From: CBDDHT01 sp965228615
GTDB taxonomy: Bacteria; Pseudomonadota; Alphaproteobacteria; Rhizobiales; Methyloligellaceae
Direction of reading: 5' to 3'
Length of the DNA stretch: 64,000 bases
Assembly: GCA_965228615.1 (NCBI GenBank)
Contig: CBDDHT010000001.1
Coordinates: 310,001-374,000 of the forward strand
Part shown: positions 54,680-62,860 of the stretch, one piece after another
Numbering within the stretch: position 1 is the first letter of the stretch
Layout of the letters: each line of letters starts with the position of its first letter
The notes under the pieces: generated by a model
What the model was told of the DNA's origin: nothing
Database searches by the model: none
What the model saw: the letters and a program-made list of their open reading frames with translations, nothing else
Translations under genes and position numbers: made by a program

Positions 54680-55276
54680 CAAGATTCTCACACCGAATTG
54701 CCCCCAATCTCGGTATGCGACCCAGTTGGTACCATCGGTCGAATACAATTTTTCTAGTACCGGAGGCACTGAGGTCGCCTGTTTCTATTGCTCGACAATA
54801 GCGACCGAGATATCGTTGTAAGGAGATTAGGAGCGGTATTTGCGTATCTGTACTCAATAAGCAATTGAGGTTGTGTTCAGTGATGCGTCGTAACCAGATT
54901 GTCAATGAGCGGAGTACTAAAGATGTGTCGATTGCTCCGTGTGAAGATGGTGCCAAAAAGGTTTTGAAGGTTCAGAAAGACCTGGCCCGTGCGACCTTCG
55001 CGATCATTGAGGCTATCTACCTGAAGCAAAAAAACCACGTTCCATGTCGCGGCGTCACGACAGCACACAAAGCTGTTGACTAATCTCGCTTTCCGCACGC
55101 AAGCACCGGCCTAACTGCTCTGCAGGGAGCTTATTGGGATAGGCCACCGACTATCTCATCCAACTATTCAAAGCGGCCGAGATAATCGGTGGCTCGTCTG
55201 GGCATTGCCTCGCTGAGAGATTGCGATCGTGCAATCCGACCGACCAATTGTCGCTCGATCAGCAAGCCAGAGTGGC
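54680..55276. other. Non-coding stretch
   Basis: About 600 bp at the right border of the export genes. A 72-codon frame (54865-55083) exists but has no ribosome site and no recognisable features, so it is not called. Confidence 0.4.
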
Positions 55277-55585
55277 TCAGTAGCAGGGCAGTTTTCCTAA
55301 CGGCAGATCATGCCACCAACAGCGAGGCCGCAATCTTGCTGGCCTACGATGAAGGGGTTTCATCGTGACAGGCGCCTCCTCGACCACGTGGTAGTGGTGC
55401 CGCCGCTTTTTCTTTTGGTGCCGATGACGGAAGCCACCTGTCCGAACAACAATCCGCTCTTCCGCTATCGCAACTTTGACGGACGAAAGTGTCGATAGTG
55501 ACGATAAGGCTAGAACCTGTGTGGAAGAGATCCAAAGAAATCCTAGTCCCAAAAGACTAAGAGCAAGCAAATTACGCAATACCAT
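55277..55585 (-). CDS. Small secreted His/Arg-rich protein
   Basis: 102 residues. GAGGAG lies six bases before the ATG. The signal peptide is MVLRNLLALSLLGLGFLWISSTQVLA. The mature part has a strongly basic and His-rich stretch (GGFRHRHQKKKRRHHYHVV), then Pro/Arg-rich sequence with two cysteines. Comparable small Lys/His-rich exported proteins are common in Hyphomicrobiales; the role is unknown. The gene lies alone on the minus strand. Confidence 0.65.
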   Translation of the reverse strand: MVLRNLLALSLLGLGFLWISSTQVLALSSLSTLSSVKVAIAEERIVVRTGGFRHRHQKKKRRHHYHVVEEAPVTMKPLHRRPARLRPRCWWHDLPLGKLPCY

Positions 55586-55734
55586 ACTCTGCTCCTCAGA
55601 TGCGAAACGACGATGGCCTCCTCGTTCGCATGGGGAGCATTAGGCCACAGCTTGATGCTTTCGCCAACAGTGAAACCAGCTAATTGTTTCTATATTCAGT
55701 GGATTATATTAACCTGCTCAGATCAAGATATAAT

Positions 55735-55840
55735 AATATTGTAGATCGCTTGCGGCAGGCGGGATGCGCCATTGTGTTGTTGTCGTAGCGCCAGCAGGCA
55801 TGTTTGGAGCGGGCGTCGGCCAGGCTGGTGAATGTCTCTT
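55735..55840 (-). pseudogene. IS3-family transposase C-terminal scrap
   Basis: The minus-strand frame reads ETFTSLADARSKHACWRYDNNTMAHP, which resembles the end of IS3-type OrfB proteins (FTSLA-ARxxxxxWRxDYNxxRPH). Only about 35 codons remain, so this is a low-confidence remnant. The rest of 55586-55966 holds nothing else recognised. Confidence 0.4.
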
Positions 55841-55966
55841 CTATCCGGAGATTGCAAGCACGGCGGTATCTGAGCTGGATCAGTGTGCCGCCCGCCTCTT
55901 TGGCGTTGATTGGCATTCCTGATAGTCACGCGGCTCGCGGGACTGTGCGAGCCACAAGGATCCGCC

Positions 55967-56539
55967 ATGAGTGCCAAGCCAATCAGCCGTTTCCCCGTAC
56001 CGGAATTGACCGATGTGCCGGACGATATCCGCGCCAAAATCGAAGCCGTTCAGGAGAAGGCCGGGTTCGTTCCGAACATATTTCTGGCACTTACGGCGCG
56101 CCCTGAAGAGTTTCACGCCTTCTTCGCTTATCACGATGCGCTGATGGACAAGGCAACCGACGGGCTCTCCAAGGCCGAGCGCGAAATGATCGTAGTCGCG
56201 ACATCTAACGTCAATGGTTGCCAATATTGCGTCATTGCCCACGGGGCGATCCTGCGCATTCGCGCGAAGAATCCATTGATCGCAGACCAGGTCGCGGTCA
56301 ATTACCGCAAGGCAGATCTGAGCGAGCGGCAGATGGCCATGCTGGATTTTGCGATGAAGGTCGCCGAGGATTCACGGTCTGTATGCGACGCGGACTATGA
56401 CACTCTGAGAGACCATGGATTCAGCGACGATGACATATGGGATATCAGCGCGATCACTGCGTTTTTCGCCCTCAGTAATCGAATGGCGAATGCAATCTCT
56501 CTGCGCCCGAATAAGGAATTCTATTCCATGGGGCGTTAG
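55967..56539 (+). CDS. AhpD-like carboxymuconolactone decarboxylase family protein
   Basis: The start at ATG 55967 (MSAKPISRFPVPELTD) has AAGGA seven bases upstream and is preferred to 55910. 190 residues. The redox motif VNGCQYCVIAHGAILR (Cys-x2-Cys-x3-His) is that of peroxidase-related AhpD-like enzymes, with LSKAEREMIVVATSNVN before it and DIWDISAITAFFALSNRMANAI after it. Likely a cytoplasmic thiol-dependent peroxidase. It converges with the sugE gene, with overlapping stops. Confidence 0.9.
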   Translation: MSAKPISRFPVPELTDVPDDIRAKIEAVQEKAGFVPNIFLALTARPEEFHAFFAYHDALMDKATDGLSKAEREMIVVATSNVNGCQYCVIAHGAILRIRAKNPLIADQVAVNYRKADLSERQMAMLDFAMKVAEDSRSVCDADYDTLRDHGFSDDDIWDISAITAFFALSNRMANAISLRPNKEFYSMGR

Positions 56540-56856
56540 CCTGCGGCGATTTTGAGTCCGATGACGCCGGCCACGATGAGACTCGTGCTTGCGAGTTTGA
56601 GCGCCGTCAATGGTTCGCCGAACAGTGCGGCGCCGAAGAGAACAGCTCCCAGCGCACCGGCACCGACCCAGATTGGGTAGCCGACACTGACCGGCAATGT
56701 TCGAAGTGCCAGAGTAAGGAATCCGATTCCACCGACCACGCCGACCAGCGTGGCGATGCTCGCCCATAGGTTTGTGAACCCGTTGGATGCTTTCATGGAC
56801 ATCGCGAAGACGATCTCGAAGACCACGGCGAACATAAGAAATAACCAGGCCATCAC
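56536..56856 (-). CDS. sugE: Small multidrug resistance transporter, SugE-like
   Basis: 106 residues, the exact SMR size, with four membrane helices. The essential membrane Glu is in WLFLMFAVVFEIVFAMSMK (Glu14 by the second Met). YPIWVGAGALGAVLFGAALFGEPLTALK matches the SugE branch (GDX, guanidinium/quaternary ammonium). It acts as a dimer exchanging protons for cations. The ATG may be the first or second Met. No regulatory RNA of guanidine type was recognised upstream. Confidence 0.92.
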   Translation of the reverse strand: MMAWLFLMFAVVFEIVFAMSMKASNGFTNLWASIATLVGVVGGIGFLTLALRTLPVSVGYPIWVGAGALGAVLFGAALFGEPLTALKLASTSLIVAGVIGLKIAAG

Positions 56857-57146
56857 AGCCTCCCATTCTATCAGGGCGATTTTGACTGCCCCTGCATTGT
56901 GAGCTGGCTGCTGACCAGGCGCTAGGGATTTACGCGATACCGCTTCTGCGTGTCCATTGTGGGGGCACGCTCTATTTTAGCCGGCGCAACCCGATTTTCA
57001 TTGACCTGTGACCTTGTTGCCACAAATCGGTCACCTTGCCCGGCAATTCTCCTGACCCACGCGGGGCGTATATCCTGCGGGACGAGGGAACACTCTATTT
57101 TTGGTTAAGTCACGTCCGGGGCCTGGGGGCTGTGGCGGAGGTTTGT

Positions 57147-58139
57147 GTGCGTAGGCTTTTGGCTTGCCTTTTGATCCTGTGTGCGGCGGGTGTAGCGGAA
57201 GCACGGGCTCCCAATTTTTCTTCATCGGATGCCGTCCTTCATTGGATGTATGACTATCGCAGTGCGCCAGCGCCATTGCGGTTGCCGGAAGCGGTTCACG
57301 CCATGCGCCGCCATGGTCTCCTCGCAGATACCAAGAAGAACGGCTTCTTCGTCGGCTTTATCGCAGGCGTCCTAAGCCGCAATCCGAAATCGACGCCGAA
57401 GCTCGTCAGGCGGATGTTGCCGATGCCGGCCAAGGAGCAGGCCGTGATTATTCGCGCGGTGGCTTATTCCGGCCTGTCGAACTGGCGCGACATTCTCTCT
57501 CATTTCCGTCGGCAAATGCCCTATCGGGCAGCGCTCATCGATAGCTACCTTGCAGGCGACGAGCCGACATTGATGTATGTGCCGATTGATCGGGGACCTG
57601 AAATTATCTACGCCCTTTGGGGCTACTATTATGCCACCGGCCACTTCCAGCCCGTCGTGCGTGTCATATCGGCACTCAAATGGGCGCCGGCAGAAGCCAA
57701 GTCCGGTTTCTCTTTCCGCCGTCTTTTCACGGGGCCGGGCGAGCCGACCTATGACGAGCTGATCATCGGCGCGACCGCCAAGTGGACTCTTGCGGCCCAT
57801 GCCGAACGGCATCGCCACCTGCTGGATCTCTACAAGGCCGAAATCGCGGGCCGGGACGACGAAGCCGTCGTCGAGCCGCTGAAAGAGATTGTCACGGCAT
57901 CAGAGAATTTCCGCTCTGAGGATATCCGTGAAGAGCAGCTTGTCACGGTCGACAAGGCCAAGGCGAAGAAGGCGCGTGACGAGTTGCGCCCGTCGAGCAA
58001 GGTTACTCTCAGCTCGATTGCCATCGCGACCGGCTGCGTCGTCGCGACCGCGACGGGTCATCCGGAGATTGCCGTGCCCTGTGTGGTCTCGGGTGCCATT
58101 TTCTCTGGCGTGACGCGCTACTTCCAATCGAAGAAGTAA
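57147..58139 (+). CDS. Hypothetical secreted protein
   Basis: The start is placed at the GTG at 57147 because GGAGG lies about five bases upstream and the product then begins with a signal peptide (VRRLLACLLILCAAGVAEARA). The ATG at 57036 would precede it by 37 odd residues. About 330 residues: APNFSSSDAVLHWMYDYR, GFFVGFIAGVLSRNPK, AVAYSGLSNWRDILSHFRRQMPY and a C-terminal hydrophobic stretch (LSSIAIATGCVVATATGHPEIAVPCVVSGAIFSGVTRYF). The helical middle lacks named motifs. Its TAA is the first codon of the inverted-repeat element that follows. Confidence 0.7.
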   Translation: MRRLLACLLILCAAGVAEARAPNFSSSDAVLHWMYDYRSAPAPLRLPEAVHAMRRHGLLADTKKNGFFVGFIAGVLSRNPKSTPKLVRRMLPMPAKEQAVIIRAVAYSGLSNWRDILSHFRRQMPYRAALIDSYLAGDEPTLMYVPIDRGPEIIYALWGYYYATGHFQPVVRVISALKWAPAEAKSGFSFRRLFTGPGEPTYDELIIGATAKWTLAAHAERHRHLLDLYKAEIAGRDDEAVVEPLKEIVTASENFRSEDIREEQLVTVDKAKAKKARDELRPSSKVTLSSIAIATGCVVATATGHPEIAVPCVVSGAIFSGVTRYFQSKK

Positions 58140-58403
58140 TACCAGCGGCGGTCAGTATTGACCCTTGTCACCGTGTGCATTTGTTCTCAGGTTAGGCGCG
58201 TTCTGCGCCGCAGTGCCGGGTACTGCAAGCAGGACGCAACGACGCCTGCGGGCAAATGCACGCGGCCTCCGGTGGCCTGAAACCGGCCATCGGGTGCGTT
58301 CCGGTGCTTGAACGATGCGCCGGCATCGCCCTGCGCACCGCGCCTGCCCGAGTGACCGGTTTGAGGCCATGACAAGGGTCAATACTGACCGCCGCTGGTA
58401 TTA
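58137..58403. repeat. 267-bp element with perfect 34-bp inverted ends
   Basis: Bases 58137-58170 and the complement of 58370-58403 are identical over all 34 positions (starting TAATACCAGCGGCGG and ending CCCTTGTCA). The inner 199 bp carry no gene. Both arms begin with TA, which would fit a TA target. The left arm includes the stop codon of the preceding gene. It could be a non-autonomous mobile element, or a long hairpin acting as a transcription end. Confidence 0.85.
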
Positions 58404-58513
58404 GTTTTGATGCTCACGGTTTCGTGATTGAGGAGAGGTTTGCGTTCAGGAGCCGTTCACCTTGGCGCACCTAGTGTCCGGCCAATATATAGTTTTGCCT
58501 AGGGAGGACTTCG

Positions 58514-58828
58514 ATGGTGTCGAAACTCTTGATTGCGGTTCTTGGATTGGGTGTCGGCACGATGTCGGCAATTGGCGTGGCCAAAAGCGTTGGAAGCCTT
58601 GCAACCATGGCTTCCGCTCCCACCACAGAGAAAGAAAACCATTCCGTCGACCGAATACAGCTTGCTCAGGCAAGAGGGTCGTATGAAGAGGAGTATCGCG
58701 GCAGCTATGCCGGCCCGCCGCCGAAATCCAAACCTAAGCCGAAGAAATCCTACAAAAAGACGAAGCGCAAGAAGAAGTCTTGGGGCGACACGCCTGTTGT
58801 CTCTGTACCGACCGGCGTGACGCAGTAA
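58514..58828 (+). CDS. Small secreted Lys-rich protein
   Basis: 104 residues. AGGGAGG lies six bases before the ATG. An N-terminal hydrophobic helix (LLIAVLGLGVGTMSAIGVAKSVGSLATMA) acts as signal or anchor. It is followed by EEEYRGSYAGPPPKSK and a highly basic KPKPKKSYKKTKRKKKS run. No family can be named. It resembles other small basic exported proteins of the window. Confidence 0.65.
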   Translation: MVSKLLIAVLGLGVGTMSAIGVAKSVGSLATMASAPTTEKENHSVDRIQLAQARGSYEEEYRGSYAGPPPKSKPKPKKSYKKTKRKKKSWGDTPVVSVPTGVTQ

Positions 58829-58856
58829 TGATGGACGGATAGCGGCAGCGTCCCAC

Positions 58857-60314
58857 TCAAGTTTGAGGGGGAGTCTCGTAGGCGGCGGCATGGTCCTCAA
58901 GCGCCACGATTGTTGAGCGCACATCTCTGTCGAAATCGATCCTTGGATTGATCAGGCACATGCGCAGAACGACCATGCTCTTCAGGACAGTGGTCACCAG
59001 CATGGCATGACCGGACGCGACGATCTCTTTCGAGAGATGCTCGTTGAGTGCATCCACTTCCTCGCCAGACAGATTGTCTCCGGCAGGATTGTATCGGAAG
59101 GCAAGAACACCGAGTGTTGCCGGTGAGACGATTTCCCAATCGGGCCGCTGGCGCAGAAACGTCTCTGTTTCTTTTGCTGTGTCGCAACCGATCCGAACGG
59201 CCTCTCTGAATGACGCGAGGCCGAACGTCTTTATCGACATATAGAATTTCAGCGCCCGGAACCCGCGTGTGAGCTGCACGCCATGGTCGTAGAGATTGAC
59301 CTCCTCGGAACTCCCCTGAATGTCGCGCAGATATTCGGGCGCCTGCGCAAAAGTCGCTTTCAGCCAGGCATGTTCCCGCACCAGAAGGCAGCCGATTTCG
59401 TAAGGTTGAAACATCCATTTGTGCGGATCGACGGTGATCGAGTGCGCCCGCTCGATACCCTTGAGCGCCGCACGGCCGTCATCGGTCAGGATCGCGGCTC
59501 CGCCATAGGCGGCGTCGACATGCATCCACAAATCCTCGACCCGGCAGAAGGCGGCGATTTCTTCCAGCGGATCCACAGCGCCGGTGTTGGTCGTGCCGGC
59601 GGTCGCCAGGACGCAGAACGGTTCTTTGCCCCCGGCGACGTCGGCCTGAAAGAGGGTTTGCAGGGCATCCACGTCCATACGGAACTTCGCGTCCGAGGGA
59701 ACGATGCGGATTTGATCGGGCTGGAACCCGAGCAATTTGGCGGCGCGGATATTCGACGAATGCGCCTGGTCTGAGAGATAAAGCGTTGCGCCGTCCAATC
59801 TCTCGCGCAGCTTGATCCGCCGCGCCGCTGCAAGCCCCGTCAGGTTCGCAACCGAACCGCCGCTCGTGAAAAGCCCGCCGCCTTCCTTTTCGGGTAGACC
59901 GAATAGATTGAGGAGCCAGTTGATCGTCACCAGCTCTACCTCGACCGCCGCCGGCGATGTGACCCACCCGCCCGCGAACACGTTGAAACCCGATGCGAGG
60001 AAATCTGCGAGCGCACTGATGTAGTTGCTCGGGCTCGGCACGAACGAGAAGAAGCGCGGATGAGTGAGGAGGTCACAGTTTGGGAAGATATTTTCTGTGA
60101 CTTGGGACAGCACTTCGGCAGCGTCAGAGGCATCTTCTGGAATTGGCTCCATCAGGAGATCATCCATTGCAGCACGGCTCGCTGTGGCTACTGGGGAGCG
60201 TTCCGGAATGGCTTCGAAATGATCCACGAGAAGATCGACCGCCCGGTAGCCGAGTTTGCGCATTTCGTCTTTGGAGAGATCAAGGCTGGGATTCAATCTC
60301 TTGCCGTTGGTCAT
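58857..60314 (-). CDS. PLP-dependent group II decarboxylase (aromatic-L-amino-acid type)
   Basis: 485 residues. Landmarks are THPRFFSFVPSPSNYISALADFLASGFN near residue 85, SGGSVANLTGLAAARR, SDQAHSSNIRAAKLLG (His185 stacking on PLP), WMHVDAAYGG (Asp267) and ITVDPHKWMFQPYEIGCLLV, where Lys299 is the PLP lysine. This pattern is of the tyrosine/tryptophan/DOPA decarboxylase branch. The substrate cannot be read. It forms an amine from an amino acid in the cytoplasm. It is divergent from the dehydrogenase gene, and an ordinary chromosomal gene. Confidence 0.92.
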   Translation of the reverse strand: MTNGKRLNPSLDLSKDEMRKLGYRAVDLLVDHFEAIPERSPVATASRAAMDDLLMEPIPEDASDAAEVLSQVTENIFPNCDLLTHPRFFSFVPSPSNYISALADFLASGFNVFAGGWVTSPAAVEVELVTINWLLNLFGLPEKEGGGLFTSGGSVANLTGLAAARRIKLRERLDGATLYLSDQAHSSNIRAAKLLGFQPDQIRIVPSDAKFRMDVDALQTLFQADVAGGKEPFCVLATAGTTNTGAVDPLEEIAAFCRVEDLWMHVDAAYGGAAILTDDGRAALKGIERAHSITVDPHKWMFQPYEIGCLLVREHAWLKATFAQAPEYLRDIQGSSEEVNLYDHGVQLTRGFRALKFYMSIKTFGLASFREAVRIGCDTAKETETFLRQRPDWEIVSPATLGVLAFRYNPAGDNLSGEEVDALNEHLSKEIVASGHAMLVTTVLKSMVVLRMCLINPRIDFDRDVRSTIVALEDHAAAYETPPQT

Positions 60315-60549
60315 TGAGGCGCATCCCCTGGGTTGTCATGCAACATCGCAGTTATGGAGCAGATCGCGCCCATTTCCGCCTCTTGGGGTGGTTCGTGACC
60401 GCCTTGTCAGAGATGGTGCATCTGCGCCAATTCCTATCATACGGTAGTCTCGACATGACGCGCCAACGCGCAACGTGTAGAGGCATGCTAGATCTTTCCG
60501 AGATGGCATGTGCCAGATGCGAAGACGATCCACTTCCAAGGGAAATTCC

Positions 60550-61470
60550 ATGTCGAACAACAGCTCAAACCCCCGCCCGAACACCGTCGTGATAGGCCTT
60601 GGCTCCATGGGTGAGGGCATGGCGCTTTCTCTTCTGCGAGAGGGATTCCCGGTTTGGGGTTTTGATGTTTCGACCGAGCGGGAGGAGAAGTTTCGCGAGG
60701 CAGGCGGTGAGACAGGCTCGCGCCCCGACGCCGTTGCCAAGGCTGATGCAGTTGTTTGTGTCGTCGTCAATGCTGCTCAGACCGAAGCGGTGTTGTTCGG
60801 CGACAACGGAATCACATCTCAGCTGAAACCGGGTTCGGTTTTCCTTTCATGTGCAACGGTCACGCCGGAATTCGCCAAGGCAACCAGCACGAGACTCGCC
60901 GAACAGGACGTCGAATATCTGGATTCGCCCATCTCGGGCGGATCGGTGAAAGCGGCCGCCGGGCAGCTTTCGATCATGGCCTCGGGTTCGCCGCGCGCAT
61001 TCGATGCCACTGCTCCGGTGCTGGAGGCAATGGCCGAGCGGGTCTTTCGCCTCGGCGACGAGGTCGGCGTCGGCTCGGCCATGAAGATCGTCAATCAGCT
61101 GCTTGCCGGCGTGCATATTGCTGCCGCCGGTGAGGCGGTCACCTTTGCGCTTAGTCAGGGCATCGATCCGGCCACCACGCTGGAAGTCATCTCCGAATGT
61201 GCCGGCTCATCCTGGATGTTCGAAAACCGCGTGCCGCACATTGTCGATGGCGACTACACCCCGCACTCGGCCGTCGACATCTTCGTGAAGGATCTCGGCA
61301 TCGTCACCGATGTCGCGCGAGGGGCGAAGTTCTCGGCCCCGCTGGCCGCGGCGGCTCTGCAGCAATTCGTTGCCGCGAGCGGCGCCGGGTTCGGGCGGGA
61401 GGATGATGCGGCGGTCGCCAAGATCTATGCCCGTAATGCCGGGCTGACGCTGCCGGGTGAAGACGAGTAG
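60550..61470 (+). CDS. Beta-hydroxyacid dehydrogenase (3-hydroxyisobutyrate dehydrogenase family)
   Basis: The start is at ATG 60550 (MSNNSSNPRPN). 306 residues: NAD(P) motif VVIGLGSMGEGMALSLLREG, substrate motif EYLDSPISGGSVKAAAGQLSIMASG, catalytic-lysine motif GVGSAMKIVNQLLAGVHIAAAGEAV, and VDIFVKDLGIVTDVARGAKFSAPLAAAALQQF. The sequence is close to the L-threonate/2-hydroxy-3-oxopropionate branch, so sugar-acid catabolism is likely, but the substrate is unsure. It lies between convergent/divergent metabolic genes. Confidence 0.9.
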   Translation: MSNNSSNPRPNTVVIGLGSMGEGMALSLLREGFPVWGFDVSTEREEKFREAGGETGSRPDAVAKADAVVCVVVNAAQTEAVLFGDNGITSQLKPGSVFLSCATVTPEFAKATSTRLAEQDVEYLDSPISGGSVKAAAGQLSIMASGSPRAFDATAPVLEAMAERVFRLGDEVGVGSAMKIVNQLLAGVHIAAAGEAVTFALSQGIDPATTLEVISECAGSSWMFENRVPHIVDGDYTPHSAVDIFVKDLGIVTDVARGAKFSAPLAAAALQQFVAASGAGFGREDDAAVAKIYARNAGLTLPGEDE

Positions 61471-61484
61471 TCGCTCCCCAGGCC

Positions 61485-62639
61485 CTAGCGCAGAAACATG
61501 GGGGTCCCGTCGAGGGTCGCGATTTTGGGGCGATAGCTCTCCACGTCATACATGGCGCCCACATCGACGCGGCGCTCGCCTTTTGTGCTGATGTCGGCGG
61601 GCTGGGTCGTGTAGCGCCCGTCCTGAACGGCAACCATCAGACCGGTCTTGCCCTCCTCGATCAGGCGGACGGCGATGGTTCCGAAGTTTTTCGGCACCAT
61701 CAGATCGACCGCATCCGGAGCGCCGGCACGCAGGAGATAGCCCAGATTCTGCACCATCACATTGGTGCCTGTGCTCGCCTTGAGGGCGTCACCCACACGG
61801 TGACCGATGCCGCCGAGCTTCCGGTGGCCATAAGCATCTGCCGCTCCCGATTCCAGAATGTCCTCTCCAATCGCTGTTGCCCCTTCTGAGACGACGACGA
61901 TGGCATAGTTCGATAGAGACGCGGCACGGTCCGCGCTCATCATCTCGGCGAGACGGTTCAGGTCGAACGGGACCTCGGCGATCAATGTGCGGTCGACATC
62001 GGCAAGATAGCCCGCCATCAGCGATGTCAGACCGCAGTTGCGACCGAACATTTCAACGACCAGGAACCGCTCGTGGCTGCCGACGGGCGTGCGCAGATTG
62101 TTGATCATTTCGACCGAACGCGTGACGCAGGTCGAGAACCCGATGCAATAGTCGGTCCCGAAGACATCATTATCCATCGTCTTGGGAATGCACATGGTCT
62201 TCGCGCCTTCGGTGTGAATGCGCGCTGCATAGGAGAGCGTGTCGTCTCCCCCGATCGCAATCAGCACATCGATTTCGAGGGCGTCCAGAACGGACAGCAC
62301 GTGATCGGTAATGTCGATCGTGCCGCCATCGGTTGGCTCTGGCAGGTTGCTGAGGAATGGCGGTAGATCGGCTACCCTCATACGCGAGGGGTTCGTGCGT
62401 GACGTGTGCAGGATAGTGCCGCCTGTCCTATCGATGCTACGCACGACATCCGGATCCAGGATCATCCGGGCACCAGCGGTTCCGGCCAGGTCATTTGGAT
62501 CTGAATTGACAGGCCCCGCCCATCCTCGGCGAAATCCTGTCACGCGCCATCCTCTCGCGAAAGCTTCATTCACGACGGCCTTGATCGCCGGATTGAGGCC
62601 GGGAACATCTCCACCTCCCGTTAGGATTCCAAGATGCAT
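61485..62639 (-). CDS. 6-phosphofructokinase, likely PPi-dependent
   Basis: 384 residues. ILTGGGDVPGLNPAIKAVV at the start, LIAIGGDDTLSYAARIH near 128 and MCIPKTMDNDVFGTDYCIGF near 150 are the phosphofructokinase signature. Asp133 (GGDD) and Lys153 (PKTMDND) are the two residues that distinguish pyrophosphate-using from ATP-using enzymes, so PPi dependence is predicted. VEMFGRNCGLTSLMAGYL (usually EVMGR) and YAIVVVSEGA are also present. The reaction converts fructose-6-phosphate to the bisphosphate reversibly. No defect was seen. Confidence 0.9.
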   Translation of the reverse strand: MHLGILTGGGDVPGLNPAIKAVVNEAFARGWRVTGFRRGWAGPVNSDPNDLAGTAGARMILDPDVVRSIDRTGGTILHTSRTNPSRMRVADLPPFLSNLPEPTDGGTIDITDHVLSVLDALEIDVLIAIGGDDTLSYAARIHTEGAKTMCIPKTMDNDVFGTDYCIGFSTCVTRSVEMINNLRTPVGSHERFLVVEMFGRNCGLTSLMAGYLADVDRTLIAEVPFDLNRLAEMMSADRAASLSNYAIVVVSEGATAIGEDILESGAADAYGHRKLGGIGHRVGDALKASTGTNVMVQNLGYLLRAGAPDAVDLMVPKNFGTIAVRLIEEGKTGLMVAVQDGRYTTQPADISTKGERRVDVGAMYDVESYRPKIATLDGTPMFLR

Positions 62640-62860
62640 GAGGTCTCTCCTTGTCGGCGATCGGTGAAACAGGTCAATCCGTAAACGCAGGCTTGCCTGA
62701 TGGCGACTCCAACGTGTCCGGCGCTTCTCTCTCGATCGATAGCGATTCGATTGAAGATTATCCAGGGATTGGAGTCACTGAGCCGTTTTACCCCTGATCG
62801 CAATCGGAACTGCACGCCGATTGAACATGGGCACAGAAGTTCTTTCGTGACATGCAGCCT

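Noticed and set aside
54865..55083. 72-codon plus-strand frame
   Set aside because: No ribosome site and no family resemblance; it overlaps an equally long frame on the other strand.
62364..62373. GGCGGTAGAT, ops-like
   Set aside because: It lies inside the phosphofructokinase coding region and on the wrong strand; such partial matches are expected in GC-rich coding DNA.
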